64,000 bases of DNA from Io17-Chloro-G2 sp965226915 (GCA_965226915.1 CBDDEJ010000011.1:372001-436000); one strand, 5' to 3'. Positions 41,884-52,020 are shown, counted from the first letter of the stretch. Program-made: numbers and translations. Notes: generated from the letters alone by a model not told the origin.

Positions 41884-43623
41884 TTATTTATCCAGCCAGA
41901 CCTGCTCCAGACGCCGGGCTTGGGAATACTGTCCGGAGTAGTGTTCATCCGGCACGTTCTTGACGTAGTTCCACGAAACCGGCCAGCGCGCCGGCCAGAA
42001 CACGATGGCGTATGGCAACTCAGTGTCCATGATTTCCACGGCTTGGTCACTCAACGCCTTCAATTTGGCATCGTCGGTTTCGACCCTGATTTGGCGTAAA
42101 ATCTCGTCAAGCCCTTCATTGCAGTAGTTGGTAACATTGATGGCTGGATCTTCGCCGCAGAACGAGGTGTAATCTAGCCAATCGAAGGGGTGGTCAACCC
42201 TGGCCGATCCAGCCGACCCGGTCTCGAACATGTAATCGCCAGTGTCTTGTTTTTCGGTCCAAGCTCCGCTTTCTTGAACATCCAACTCCAAGCGGATGTT
42301 TAGCGTGTCTCTGAGCATGAACTCCATTACCGGGCAGAACTGGTCACGGTAGTCTGCGGTATCGCGGCAGAGGCTCTTCACCTCAAAGCCGTCTGGGAAG
42401 CCTGCATCGGCCAGCAGCAGCTTGGCTTCGGCAATCTCGGCATCCTTTTCCGGGCCGGTCCGGGCAAATCCCGGGGTGGCGGCCAATTCGTCACGGTCGG
42501 TGATTCCGTAGGTGGCGGAAGGCACCCAACCACCAACGATACAACTGGGTATGGCTTCACATACCTGATCGCGGTCTATCGCCAGGTTAATGGCTTGACG
42601 GACCCGTATGTCCTGCCAGGGGCCTTCTTGTTTCCAATTCCATTTTACGCCGCGAGACACGGTGTGTTGCCCCGCGTAGAAGGTAATTTCGCCCGGATGC
42701 CTGTCAGCAACCTGCTGCAGGTTCCCGGCAAACAAGCCATGGCTGCTGCCCATCATGATAATGTCGACCCGTTGGGCTTCGAATGCCGCCAGCTTCGCCG
42801 CCGTGTCGCGGATTATGAACGTGTCAATGCCGTCTAGGTAGGGCAGGCCGTCTTTGAAATACTGCTCATGCTTGCGGAACTCCAGCTTCTCACCCACGCG
42901 GTGGCTTTGCAGGAAGAAGGGTCCGGTCCCCACCGGATTGTCTAGGGAATCGTTCTCATCGTAATCAGCCTCGGTGTGCATGGAGGCCCGGTTTTGGCTC
43001 AAGTTGGCCAGGAACAATCCATCCAGCTGGTTGAGTGTGACGATCAACGTGTTTTCGTCTGGGGTCTCTATTTTCTCCAGTATGCTCACTCCGCCGACGC
43101 TGACGGTCAGGTGGGGTGGGCGGTTCTCGGTGGTCTTGGCCAATGTTTCCAGGGTGAATTTGGCGTCGCTAGATGTCCAAGGATTTCCGTTGTGGTTGAT
43201 GATGTTTGACGCCAAATTGAATGTGAACGTCAGCCCGTCATCGCTTACTTCCCAGGTATCGGCCAAGTCGGGACCGACTGCCGTAAAACCTGGGGGCTGC
43301 AGGGAAACCAACTGGTTGAACAGCGGGGTCGTGTTGGAGATTTGGTCGGTAGCTTCGTCCACGTCCAACCTAAAGTGCAGCGGACTACGCCGGTGGGCCT
43401 GCTTCAGGATTCCACCTGTTTTGATGGCGTCAGTGGGCTCTACTAGGACGGCCGTGGGGACAGGTGTGGCTTCAGCGCCACCTGTTACCCCTCCTTCACC
43501 GAGAGTCACACCCAACGTGGCGGTGGGCAACGGTTGTTCGCCGGCGCCGCAGGCTACGGCCACCACGGCCAACACCATGGCCAGAGCAATCAGTGGAAAA
43601 ATCCTGCCAAACTTGTCTCGCAT
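41884..43623 (-). CDS. ABC transporter substrate-binding lipoprotein, oligopeptide/nickel family (SBP_bac_5)
   Basis: 579 residues. Signal FPLIALAMVLAVVAVACGAG with lipobox VAVAC, then a low-complexity linker rich in Thr and Pro. The SBP_bac_5 fold is seen in LADTWEVSDDGLTFTFNLAS, NPWTSSDAKFTLETLAKTTE, NPVGTGPFFLQSHRVGEKLE and DIRVRQAINLAIDRDQVCEA. Binds a peptide or other solute outside the membrane for uptake. ATG 43623 has AGGAGG about 9 bases upstream. Transcribed away from the permease genes at 44211 and 45222, with 587 bases between; the pairing is inferred from closeness and family. Confidence 0.93.
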   Translation of the reverse strand: MRDKFGRIFPLIALAMVLAVVAVACGAGEQPLPTATLGVTLGEGGVTGGAEATPVPTAVLVEPTDAIKTGGILKQAHRRSPLHFRLDVDEATDQISNTTPLFNQLVSLQPPGFTAVGPDLADTWEVSDDGLTFTFNLASNIINHNGNPWTSSDAKFTLETLAKTTENRPPHLTVSVGGVSILEKIETPDENTLIVTLNQLDGLFLANLSQNRASMHTEADYDENDSLDNPVGTGPFFLQSHRVGEKLEFRKHEQYFKDGLPYLDGIDTFIIRDTAAKLAAFEAQRVDIIMMGSSHGLFAGNLQQVADRHPGEITFYAGQHTVSRGVKWNWKQEGPWQDIRVRQAINLAIDRDQVCEAIPSCIVGGWVPSATYGITDRDELAATPGFARTGPEKDAEIAEAKLLLADAGFPDGFEVKSLCRDTADYRDQFCPVMEFMLRDTLNIRLELDVQESGAWTEKQDTGDYMFETGSAGSARVDHPFDWLDYTSFCGEDPAINVTNYCNEGLDEILRQIRVETDDAKLKALSDQAVEIMDTELPYAIVFWPARWPVSWNYVKNVPDEHYSGQYSQARRLEQVWLDK

Positions 43624-44210
43624 TATGGACTACCTCCTGAAGCAACCCAGTTAAAAAGAATCCAGTTAAATTTCGTAGAATGGCCCGTTGAGAGAAAGCC
43701 CCGATGTTCGCCCATGGATGCTAAATAGTACACCCTTGCTTATATCGCGATATCCGTAGCTAGGATAAGTTGGCGGCAATAGCATGTCAATCCCTGCAAA
43801 GTGCGTTGCGGGTCAGTTCGCCATCCATTGCCGCACGTCAATCCACCGTAGCCCCGCCTTACATCCCATCCACCCAGCGGGCCACTCGGCGGACCCTCAA
43901 AGGCTATTACGCCTGATAGATCATACCAGATTCGGGCGCTGTCCAATCGCCACGGGCACGCCAAAACGAAGATTCCGACTCCTCAGATTGGAGAGTTGCA
44001 TTCTATGCCAACCCTCCTGCATTATCTGTCATTGATACCCAACCAGCCTTATGATTTAATATGACCGCTATACGCCACGGCGGATCATCACTAGCAGCTA
44101 ATGCCACCTAACTGTGGCCAAATGGCTCTGTCTCGTATTTGATTTTTCTGCTAACATCCGAATCAAGGGTCTAGAGCCGAGCGGGCTACAGCACTTGGCT
44201 GGAAGGAACA
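43624..44210. other. Divergent regulatory region of the ABC transporter, 587 bp
   Basis: Separates the binding-protein gene (minus) from the permease genes (plus) and should hold both promoters. No clear -35/-10 pair, operator repeat, RNA gene or ORF with coding character was found. Confidence 0.5.
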
Positions 44211-45179
44211 TTGCGTAAATACGTTACTCAACGGTTGCTCCTGGGGATTCCCACGGTACTTGGGGCCGCCGTCCTCATTTTTGTCATCATGCGCATCGCG
44301 CCTGGCGATGTGGCTGTCTTGATCGCCATCGGCGGCGGCGAGGGTGAAGAAGACCGCAGCATCGAAGCGGTTCAGGTGATTCGCGAGAAGTTGGGCCTGG
44401 ACACACCCCTCTACATGCAGTTTGGGACTTGGATGTGGGACGTGGCCCATTGGGACTTAGGCGAGTCGTTGTGGACCAGGCAACCAGTGAAGGAATTACT
44501 GGCTCGCCGGTTTCCGTTGACCCTACAGCTGTCGGCGATGGCTTTGGTATTATCTTGGGCGATCGCCATTCCAATAGGGATGTTGTCCGCGTTAAAACAG
44601 GATACCCCGCTGGACTACATTCCCCGTTTCTTCAGCGTCATAGGCCTAGCCATACCCAATTTCTGGCTGGGCATCCTAATGTTGACGTACCTGGCGGCTA
44701 TTTTTGGTTGGGTGCCGGCGTTGGTCTATTCGTCTCCGTGGAGTTCCCCAGGTGAGAATTTCACCCAGTTGATGTTGCCGGCGTTGGTTTTGGGGACCGC
44801 TTTGGCGGCCTTGCAAACCCGCATGACCCGGGCCACCATGCTTGAGGTTCTAAGAGAAGATTACATACGAACGGCCAACGCAAAAGGGCTAGGGAGCAGC
44901 ACGGTGCTGTGGCGGCATGCCTTGAAGAACGCCGCAATTCCTGTAGTGACCATCTCAGGGACCCAACTCAGCGGTCTCATCAGCGGTTCGTTGGTGACCG
45001 AGGTGGTTTTCAACCTTCCAGGACTGGGTTCGGCCATCGTGGACGGGGTGCGGCTGCGCGACTACCCGGTTATACAAAACCTAGTCCTATTCATCACAGT
45101 AATCCACATCGTCGTGAATCTGGGCGTGGACTTGTTATATTCATACCTTGATCCACGCATTCGGTACTCCGAGTATTAA
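44211..45179 (+). CDS. ABC transporter permease, DppB/OppB-like
   Basis: 322-residue inner-membrane permease with a first transmembrane helix (LLLGIPTVLGAAVLIFVIMR), then about five more. The permease signature is EDYIRTANAKGLGSSTVLWR, followed by HALKNAAIPVVTISG, the loop that docks on the ATPase. Start TTG 44211 with GGAAGGA upstream. Followed by DppC-like permease after 42 bases, one operon. The periplasmic loop near residues 37-50 (GGGEGEEDRSIEAVQ) is typical. Confidence 0.94.
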   Translation: MRKYVTQRLLLGIPTVLGAAVLIFVIMRIAPGDVAVLIAIGGGEGEEDRSIEAVQVIREKLGLDTPLYMQFGTWMWDVAHWDLGESLWTRQPVKELLARRFPLTLQLSAMALVLSWAIAIPIGMLSALKQDTPLDYIPRFFSVIGLAIPNFWLGILMLTYLAAIFGWVPALVYSSPWSSPGENFTQLMLPALVLGTALAALQTRMTRATMLEVLREDYIRTANAKGLGSSTVLWRHALKNAAIPVVTISGTQLSGLISGSLVTEVVFNLPGLGSAIVDGVRLRDYPVIQNLVLFITVIHIVVNLGVDLLYSYLDPRIRYSEY

Positions 45180-45221
45180 TGTGGATGATAACCGTGGTTA
45201 CCAAACGATCCTGGTGAAATC

Positions 45222-46139
45222 ATGAATATTAGAACACCCTCGCCCGCCATAGGCGATACTCTGATCGCTATGCCATCGCCATTTGCGCTACAGCGCCGGA
45301 AGCTTTGGCGGTTCATCGTCAACAAACCGCTGGGCGCCGCCGGCGCCGCAATCGTCCTTGGCATGCTTTTCTTGACCGTCTTCGGCGCGTATTTGACTCC
45401 TTATAACCCCATCGACATGAGCTTCAGCGAAAGGCTTGAAAGCCCCCACCCCGGACATATATTGGGCACCGATCCCTACGGGCGGGACGTGTTCAGCAAC
45501 ATCATCGGCGGGGCCAAGATCTCCATTTACGTGGGATTCACCGCCGTTATACTGGGTACGGGATTTGGAGGCGTTTGGGGACTAGTCAGCGGTTACTCGG
45601 GTGGGCGGTTCGACCTGATCAGCCAACGCTTGATTGACATTTTGCAGAGCATTCCCACTCTGGCGTTGGCCTTGGTCATAGTCGCTTCTCTGGGATCAAG
45701 TCTCAATAATGTGGTAATCGCCATCAGCATTGGGCTGATAGCCATCGCCGCCAGAGTGGTCCGTGGATCCGCTATATCCGTTAGAAACATGGACTATGTG
45801 GAAGCCGCCATCTGTAGCGGCGCCAGTTGGAAAAGGGTGGTGTTCCGCCATGTGATGCCCAACTGCATACCTCCATACCTGGTCGTGGCGACGGCCGCCC
45901 TCGGAATTGCTATCTTGCAAGAAGCATCCTTGAGTTTCCTGGGCGTAGGCGTGCCGCCGCCCCATCCGTCATGGGGGCGCATGTTGTCGGGAATCGGACG
46001 GGATTACCTAATGATCGCGCCCTGGTTGTCCCTGGCGCCAGGCATGGCCATCGTGATCGTAGTCATGGCATTCAACCTATTTGGCGACGCCCTGAGGGAC
46101 GTTTTGGACCCACGGCTCCGGGGCACGGGCCGCCGCTAA
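45222..46139 (+). CDS. ABC transporter permease, DppC/OppC-like
   Basis: 305-residue permease: an N-terminal OppC_N helix (FIVNKPLGAAGAAIVLGMLF), GTDPYGRDVFSNIIGGAKIS and the signature MDYVEAAICSGASWKRVVFR, then HVMPNCIPPYLVV. ATG 45222. Pairs with the DppB-like permease to form the membrane channel. A strong terminator follows at 46184, so the operon ends here without the usual two ATPase genes (DppD, DppF); they must be encoded elsewhere. Confidence 0.94.
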   Translation: MNIRTPSPAIGDTLIAMPSPFALQRRKLWRFIVNKPLGAAGAAIVLGMLFLTVFGAYLTPYNPIDMSFSERLESPHPGHILGTDPYGRDVFSNIIGGAKISIYVGFTAVILGTGFGGVWGLVSGYSGGRFDLISQRLIDILQSIPTLALALVIVASLGSSLNNVVIAISIGLIAIAARVVRGSAISVRNMDYVEAAICSGASWKRVVFRHVMPNCIPPYLVVATAALGIAILQEASLSFLGVGVPPPHPSWGRMLSGIGRDYLMIAPWLSLAPGMAIVIVVMAFNLFGDALRDVLDPRLRGTGRR

Positions 46140-46183
46140 GCACAATTCCAGCAGCGCGCCCTTCACCGACGATCTTCTGATTC

Positions 46184-46231
46184 AATTATTAAAGGTCCGG
46201 TCTTCTTTGAAAGACCGGACCTTTAATAATT
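46184..46231. terminator. Bidirectional terminator between permease operon and MmgE/PrpD gene
   Basis: Two perfect 21-base arms (46184-46204 and 46211-46231) with a 6-base loop; A/T-rich outer pairs give a T run on either strand. Confidence 0.92.
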
Positions 46232-46253
46232 AGGATTCTTTGGGCGCCAACAC

Positions 46254-47642
46254 TTAAGCCGAAAGCAATGGCCGCAACTCCCGGACATTAGCCACGGATT
46301 CCAGGTTCCAGATAGCCTCTATGAGTTGGTCAGCCTTGGCGGCGCCTAGCACCATCGCCAGCAATGGGCGTTCTTTGGCTTCCACTTCCGCCGGCGAAAG
46401 CGGGTTCTCCATGGCGCCTTTCACCACCACAACGTGATCTCTGAGTGTGCGGCCATCTTTGGTGATGAACTCAACCACTCCCTGGCGAGGGCTTTCGACG
46501 GTCACCAACGAAGGGTCGGCTTGTACTTCGATGCGATTTCCTATGTCGACGACCTCCGGAGCTTTCATCCTGTCAAAATCGTGCCCCGCTTCAAAGCTTA
46601 GATCGCCGTCCAACATGCTCACCGCTAGCAGGTATCTGAGGTTGATATCCGGCATGGATTGCTCGGCGCCGGTCAGCCGGTTTTCTCCATTGGACGTAAT
46701 GACCACCATGCTCTGATAATCGTCATATCCAAGGTTGTGGGCGCGCATGATATTTAGCAGAGCGTCCACCGGCGCCTGGATCGGCGAGCCGACGCAATAT
46801 CGTTTGATGTTGGTCTGCATTACCTCGTACCGGCTGCCCAATTCGGCGATCAGGGCTTCTTTTTCCGGCGCATCGGAGTAGCAATCGATGAAGTTGTTGA
46901 AACCTTCAAAGACATCGGGCACTCCGGTGAATCCAGCCTCCACCATGGTGGCCCCGGTGACCCCGCTCCTGGCGGGCATACCGGCAAAATCAAAGGCCTT
47001 TTCGATGTGCTCCACGTCGGCTTGCCACGACGTTATCCCCGAGGCCTGCTGGGCGGTGTAAGATAAGAGGTGGCGCATCTGCAGCGCATCGAAGTTGGTG
47101 GCGCCGCTGGCCCCGGCCGCCGCTCCAAAAACACCGCCCATGGCGTGGCTGCCAAACCTGCGTCCATGTGTCTCTTCGAATGGCCGATTGGGCCGCAATG
47201 TCCGCATGATGCGGCTGCTGACGTCATAGCCCAGCACCACCGCTTTGAGCAGCGTATCTCCGCTGCAATCGTTCTTTTCAGCCATGGCCAGGGCTCCCGG
47301 CACCACGGCGCTGCCGGGATGAGTTCCCGAAGGTGCATGGGAATCGTCGGTCTCGTCGGAATGCGCCAAAATGCCGTTGGCCAGGGCCGCGTTGGTGGCG
47401 CTGACCAGGAGCGCTGAAGCCACCACCTGGGCCTCGGGCGGTCCCCCCTGCAGGCCGGCGTATTTGATCCCGAGCTTGCCCGGGTCCAGGGTAGAACCGG
47501 ACACCATTGCGGCAAGGGTGTCTAGGATGTGGTGCTTTGCCTTTTGAGCCACATCTTCAGGCAAGGGCTTGGTGCGGGCCTCAACCATATATTCGCTTTA
47601 AGTTTTGATGAGGTTGCCGATTTTCGGAGCAGCGGTCGCCAT
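46254..47642 (-). pseudogene. MmgE/PrpD-family protein with early in-frame TAA
   Basis: The ribosome site AGGAG and ATG 47642 give MATAAPKIGNLIKT, then TAA (47600-47598), then SEYMVEARTKPLPEDVAQKA, the usual MmgE/PrpD N terminus; a Gln (CAA) at the stop is plausible. The rest is intact to 46254: ILDTLAAMVSGSTLDPGKLG, LAHSDETDDSHAPSGTHPGS (substrate/His region), AHSDETDD and LKAVVLGYDVSSRIMRTLRP. Restart at ATG 47588, with no ribosome site, would restore nearly the whole protein, so activity may be kept. Family members include 2-methylcitrate dehydratase and cis-aconitate decarboxylase; the substrate is not predictable. Confidence 0.82.
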
Positions 47643-47918
47643 TGCTTTACTCCTGTAGAGTTATTGAGATTCGGGCGTTTTGAGAGCGGTTTGGCCGGAA
47701 CCGGCAAAGTATACCACGGCATCCCAGTCCCTTTGGCGAAATGAGGTCAGCCGCGCACAAGGCGCACCTCCGCTAGTTGCCCGGCCAGTGGTATACTAGC
47801 CCGCGTTGAGAATCTGCCGGGCGCCTTGGAGTGTATCTCAGGGTCTGCCGCGCTTGGGAACCTCTAACTAAAATTCAACCATATTTCCGGCCCTCCGGCA
47901 GTTATAAAGGAGCCCCAG

Positions 47919-48671
47919 ATGGACACTGGCCTGAAAGACAAGGTTGTCGTCGTAACCGGCGCCACCCGAAACCACGGCCGCGCCAGCGCCTTGGCATTCG
48001 CCAAAGAAGGCGCGAACCTGCTTCTCTGCACCCGCCAAAGCATGGACGGGTTGGAAGAGACGGCCCAAATGGCGTCCAAAGAAGGCGTGAAAGTGGTCAC
48101 CGCCCAGTGCGACGTCAGCGATGAATCACAGGTCAACGCGTTCATCCAGAAGGGCTTAGACGAGTTCGGCCGCATCGACGTGGTGGTGAACAACGCCGTC
48201 TGGCGGGTAAGGGCCGATCTGGCGGACATGACTTCCGAGCTGTGGGATGCGGCCATCGCCGTAAACGTCCATGCTCCTTTCTTGATGTCCAAGGCCGTGA
48301 TACCCAGCATGGTGCAAAACCGGTGGGGACGCATCATCAATTACTCGGGCATAGCCCCATTCCACGGCGTTGCCGGCCAAGGCACATTGAAAATGGCCGT
48401 AGAAGGGTTTACCAGGGCTGTTGCCAAGGAATACGGTAAGTACAACATCACGGTGAATTGCGTCGGCCCCGGCAGCATTGACGTCACGAGGACTCCCGGG
48501 CAAGAGGGCGGAACCGAGGGCGCGGACCAGTCGAGGATGCAACACGTTCCGATTCCCCGGCAGGGTACGGTGGACGAGTGCAGCGCGGCGGTGGTGTTTC
48601 TCTGCAGCGAGGCGGCGTCATACATCACCGGCCAGGCCTATCTGGTCAACGGGGGCGCCTACTTCCTGTAA
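47919..48671 (+). CDS. Short-chain dehydrogenase/reductase family protein lacking the catalytic Tyr
   Basis: 250 residues. Cofactor motif VVVVTGATRNHGRASALAFA, then NNAVWR and IINYSGIAPFHGVAG (catalytic Ser present). The expected YxxxK is QGTLKMAVEG: Lys is kept but the Tyr position is Gln. C terminus SYITGQAYLVNGGAYF is typical. ATG 47919 has AGGAG upstream. Followed 83 bases later by a paralogue with a frameshift and a similar active-site loss. Either a non-canonical SDR or a binding/regulatory relative. Confidence 0.88.
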   Translation: MDTGLKDKVVVVTGATRNHGRASALAFAKEGANLLLCTRQSMDGLEETAQMASKEGVKVVTAQCDVSDESQVNAFIQKGLDEFGRIDVVVNNAVWRVRADLADMTSELWDAAIAVNVHAPFLMSKAVIPSMVQNRWGRIINYSGIAPFHGVAGQGTLKMAVEGFTRAVAKEYGKYNITVNCVGPGSIDVTRTPGQEGGTEGADQSRMQHVPIPRQGTVDECSAAVVFLCSEAASYITGQAYLVNGGAYFL

Positions 48672-48754
48672 CAACTCGTTGGGAGGCGTTCGTGGGCCGG
48701 CCCATCCCGCTTTGGTTTTGAATCCCAGCACCAGCTATAGATCGGAGGAAACAC

Positions 48755-49496
48755 GTGAACACCGGACTCCAAGGTAAAAATATCATGGTCATCGAGTCGG
48801 TGCGCAACTTCGGCAAGCCCACGGCGCTGGCCTTCGCCCGGGAGGGCGCGAATCTATTGTTGGTTTCTGTTGGTTTCCAACGGCCCCAAAGATGCTCTGG
48901 AAGAGACTGCCCAAGCCGCCGCTGAGTTGGGGGTCAAGGTGGCCACGGGGACGTGCGACGCCGGGGATGAATCCCAAGTACGCGCTCTGTCAAAATTGGT
49001 GTCGGATGCTTTTGGTCACGTAGACGTGCTGGTGAACAACGGATTGGTCCCCCAGATGCCCCAGTCCCTTCTGGATATATCATTTGACACCTGGAAGCGC
49101 AAGATTCAAACAGAGGTCAGAGGAGCTCTGTTCATTTGCCAAGAAGTGCTCCCCAAAATGGCCGAACGAAAATGGGGCCGCGTCATCAACTACGGCGGAT
49201 TAGCGGCGTTCCAAGGGGAAGACGCCATTTCAGCGACGTCGGAGTTGGCCATCGTGGGGCTAACCAGGGGTATCGCCCGGGAGTATGGCTCTCACAACAT
49301 CACGGCGAATTGCATCTGCGCCGGCGGCTTCCAGGAACCCGGCGTGATACCCTTCCCGCCGGGTGAACGGCAAGCGGTGCACCGGTGGGGCACACCAGAA
49401 GAAGCTGCATCCATGGCGAAATATCTGGCCAGCGAAGACTCAGGCTACCTCACCGGGCAATGCTTGATGGTCAACGGCGGCAAGCATTACCTCTAG
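48755..49496 (+). pseudogene. Short-chain dehydrogenase paralogue, frameshifted by a 10-bp tandem duplication
   Basis: GTG 48755 behind GGAGGA starts NTGLQGKNIMVIESVRNFGK. Near 48861-48880 the sequence TTGGTTTCTG is followed by TTGGTTTCCA, a 10-bp duplication that shifts the frame by one. Removing one copy joins GANLLLV to SNGPKDALEETAQAAAEL. The rest continues to the TAG at 49494-49496 with HITANCICAGGF-like and GYLTGQCLMVNGGKHYL. The active site reads SATSELAIVG in place of YSASK, so both Tyr and Lys are missing; the protein was already catalytically divergent before the frameshift. Confidence 0.82.
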
Positions 49497-49680
49497 GTAG
49501 ATTTCTCAGAACATTGAAACCAAACGGGACCATCCTCCGACAGGCTCAGGGCGAGCGGGGGTGAACCTCCGGGGTAGTTGAAGGCCACCGGTTGCCATGT
49601 TTCCCAGTTGCGGCTACGCCAACACGGCATAATTGGACAGGGGCCGCGGGGAGTCATCTGGAAAGAAGCGCGTACCCGAG

Positions 49681-50889
49681 TCAATCTCCGGCGGCAACTT
49701 GGTGTGATAGGTAGACCTCTTTTCGGTTTTCGGCGGATTCCAACACCGCCAGACACACCTCCAGGTTGGCCTTACCCCATTGGCCGCTGTGGGCCGGAGG
49801 ATGGTCATTCACCACCGCTTCGTAGAGCTCGCTGATCACAGCGTCTCGTCCCGATTCGTCAGTGGCCAATGGAATCTCCTCTCTTTCTTCCGGTCCATAG
49901 ATTATCAGCCCGTCCGCCGATTGACGAATGTCCCCGTCTTGACAACTAACCACCGTCAACCCGTAAAAGGGAGGATTGTCGTTGGAAGGCGAGCGGCCGC
50001 TGGAGCGGGCGCCTCCGTAGCGCACGGATGCCCGTTTGCGCGACGATTCATCTTCAGGACCGGCGCCATATTTGATCGTCTTGCGCGACCGGGCGTACTC
50101 CGATACGTTGACCTTTTGCCCCTGCTCGCCAATGCCGAAGGTCAGCTCCGAAGTGTGGAACCGGTCATAGCCGTTGTAAACCGCCGTCGCGGGAGTCCCG
50201 TCTTCGAATTCCAGGAAGACGGTGTGGCTTCCTTCCGCCGGACGCTCGGGGTCCCACCTTCCGGTCATGGCCCGGACGCTCCGCAGCATTCCCCCGCCGA
50301 TGGTGCGGATGATGTCGAATTGGTGCGACCCCTGCCGGAACGTGATGCCTCCACCCAGAGACGTGTCCAGCTCTTCGGGGTTTCTGAGCCGGTAGATCCA
50401 ATCGGTGTAGTACCAGTTGTGGATCATCCGCAGTTCCCCCAAACGGCCGCTGCGGACAATGTCTCTGATGCGCCTAATTGGCGTTTCGTAGCTGTGGGAG
50501 TGGCCCACCACCAGTTGCCGGCCGTTCCTTTCGGCGCATTGGATCATGGCGTCGGCGTCCTCCAGGGTGAGCGCCATGGGTTTTTCCAAAACCACATGCT
50601 TCCCTGCGTTCAACGCCAGAAGGGCATGATCGGTGTGCAGCTGGGTAGGAGTGGCGATGTAGATGGCGTCGACGTTGGGGCTTTGGCACAGCGATTCCAT
50701 TCCGGGATGGATCTCGGCCTGGAAGTCGTCGCGGAATTTCCCCAAGCATTCTTCGTCTAAGTCCGCCGCCGCGGTCAGTTGGACGTTGGGGTGCTTCAAC
50801 GCAGCCGGAATCATCATGCAGCCTGCCGAGCCCAACCCGGCGATGGCGAACCGCAGTGTTCCCTCTTGTCCGATAGCGCTCTCAGCCAA
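49681..50889 (-). CDS. Gfo/Idh/MocA-family oxidoreductase (phthalate-dihydrodiol-dehydrogenase-like)
   Basis: 402 residues from TTG 50889, chosen because GGAGGA lies 6 bases upstream; TTG 50922 would add residues without a ribosome site. Rossmann N terminus LRFAIAGLGSAGCMMIPAAL, catalytic-Lys motif HVVLEKPMALTLEDA and VVGHSHSYETPIRRIR, then TSLGGGITFRQGSHQFDIIR. NAD(P)-dependent oxidation of a diol or sugar. It is the third of a minus-strand run with a Pht5-like and a LigB-like gene, matching the Pht4 position in phthalate pathways. Substrate inferred only from context. Confidence 0.88.
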   Translation of the reverse strand: MAESAIGQEGTLRFAIAGLGSAGCMMIPAALKHPNVQLTAAADLDEECLGKFRDDFQAEIHPGMESLCQSPNVDAIYIATPTQLHTDHALLALNAGKHVVLEKPMALTLEDADAMIQCAERNGRQLVVGHSHSYETPIRRIRDIVRSGRLGELRMIHNWYYTDWIYRLRNPEELDTSLGGGITFRQGSHQFDIIRTIGGGMLRSVRAMTGRWDPERPAEGSHTVFLEFEDGTPATAVYNGYDRFHTSELTFGIGEQGQKVNVSEYARSRKTIKYGAGPEDESSRKRASVRYGGARSSGRSPSNDNPPFYGLTVVSCQDGDIRQSADGLIIYGPEEREEIPLATDESGRDAVISELYEAVVNDHPPAHSGQWGKANLEVCLAVLESAENRKEVYLSHQVAAGD

Positions 50890-50932
50890 TTCGGGTCCTC
50901 CAGACCTGGTTTGCCCTAGCAAGCGTCATGGC

Positions 50933-51970
50933 TTAGGTTCCCAGGGTCGTGGGGTAGTAGACGTCATCCAGGGTCAGAGGCTTGGTGATGAGGCCTTGTT
51001 CCAGCGAGCCCTGAATCGCGCGCTCGATGTTCTTCCCAAATGCCTTTATCCCTATGGGATACGGGTCCTCGCCCAGATCCGCCGCCTGATTTTGGAAATC
51101 GCTGCCCGGAAAATATAGATAGGCTGATTGAGACTGCCGCGCCCATTGGTAGGCGATTTCCTTGGAACGCTGGAAGCCCTCGTACAACTCCATGGCCACC
51201 CAAGGGTTTTCCTTCAAGACCCGGTTCTGGACGATTACGTTGTGGTTGGAATGGAAGAAGCCGGTCTTTTGATAGTACTCGTAGCCCACCGCTTTCCCAT
51301 TGTCGGGCAATAGTTTGCGCATCCGTGGGTTACCTTCAAGTTGCGTCCCACCGTACCTGTCGATGACGGTAGTGTCGCCGGCGGTAATGCCTTGGCCGGC
51401 ACGGATCTGGGTGCAGGCGTCGATCTCACCCCGGTCCAGCATGACGTCCATGGTTTGGTCCACCGTGAGCCAGTGATGGGTGGTGGCCACCGGGGGCTGC
51501 TTGTCCAAACCGAGGGAACCGCCGTGGCACAGTTCCTTGGTGCGGCCGTTGAACCATTCGTTGTCGCTGGCCTCGATGCCGTAGAGGTCCTTCAGAGTGA
51601 TCCGGAACCACAACGCGGCGGTCATATCGTAGTCAGGAACTCCGATGCGCTTGCCTTTCAAGTCGGCCAGACTCTGGATGCCCGAAGAGTTGTTGACCCA
51701 CAGGTTTGGCCACACATGCCCCCTGCAGAGGAACACCGGCAGTTTGGCCCAGTCCCATTTGTCACCCTGGCGCCGTTCCATTGCCAGCAATGTCTCTGAG
51801 ATAGACATCTCCGCGACATCGAAATCGTCCAGAGTAAGATTGCGCTGGAACAGGCTGCTGGGATCGAGGGTGACCACATCCAGTTCGATGTTTTCCAGCT
51901 TCACGGCGCCATCGACCAAAGGGCGGACCCGCGGGTTGTCGGAGAATGCCATTTTTAGGCGGAGCGGCAT
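50933..51970 (-). CDS. 4,5-dihydroxyphthalate-decarboxylase-like protein (Pht5 family, PBP-like fold)
   Basis: 345 residues from ATG 51970 (AGGAAG upstream; ATG 51985 adds five residues). KMAFSDNPRVRPLVDGAVKL, ISETLLAMERRQGDKWDW, LPVFLCRGHVWPNLWVNNSS, LADLKGKRIGVPDYDMTAAL and GRTKELCHGGSLGLDKQP follow the pattern of the family that includes 4,5-dihydroxyphthalate decarboxylase, which has the two-lobed fold of periplasmic binding proteins. No signal peptide, so cytoplasmic. The start of the preceding gene is 43 bases away. Decarboxylation of a dihydroxyaromatic acid is inferred; a solute-binding role is the alternative. Confidence 0.85.
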   Translation of the reverse strand: MPLRLKMAFSDNPRVRPLVDGAVKLENIELDVVTLDPSSLFQRNLTLDDFDVAEMSISETLLAMERRQGDKWDWAKLPVFLCRGHVWPNLWVNNSSGIQSLADLKGKRIGVPDYDMTAALWFRITLKDLYGIEASDNEWFNGRTKELCHGGSLGLDKQPPVATTHHWLTVDQTMDVMLDRGEIDACTQIRAGQGITAGDTTVIDRYGGTQLEGNPRMRKLLPDNGKAVGYEYYQKTGFFHSNHNVIVQNRVLKENPWVAMELYEGFQRSKEIAYQWARQSQSAYLYFPGSDFQNQAADLGEDPYPIGIKAFGKNIERAIQGSLEQGLITKPLTLDDVYYPTTLGT

Positions 51971-52020
51971 AATTCTTCCTCGCAAGGTTAACCGACAATG
52001 TGGTTATCGGCAGGGGACTA

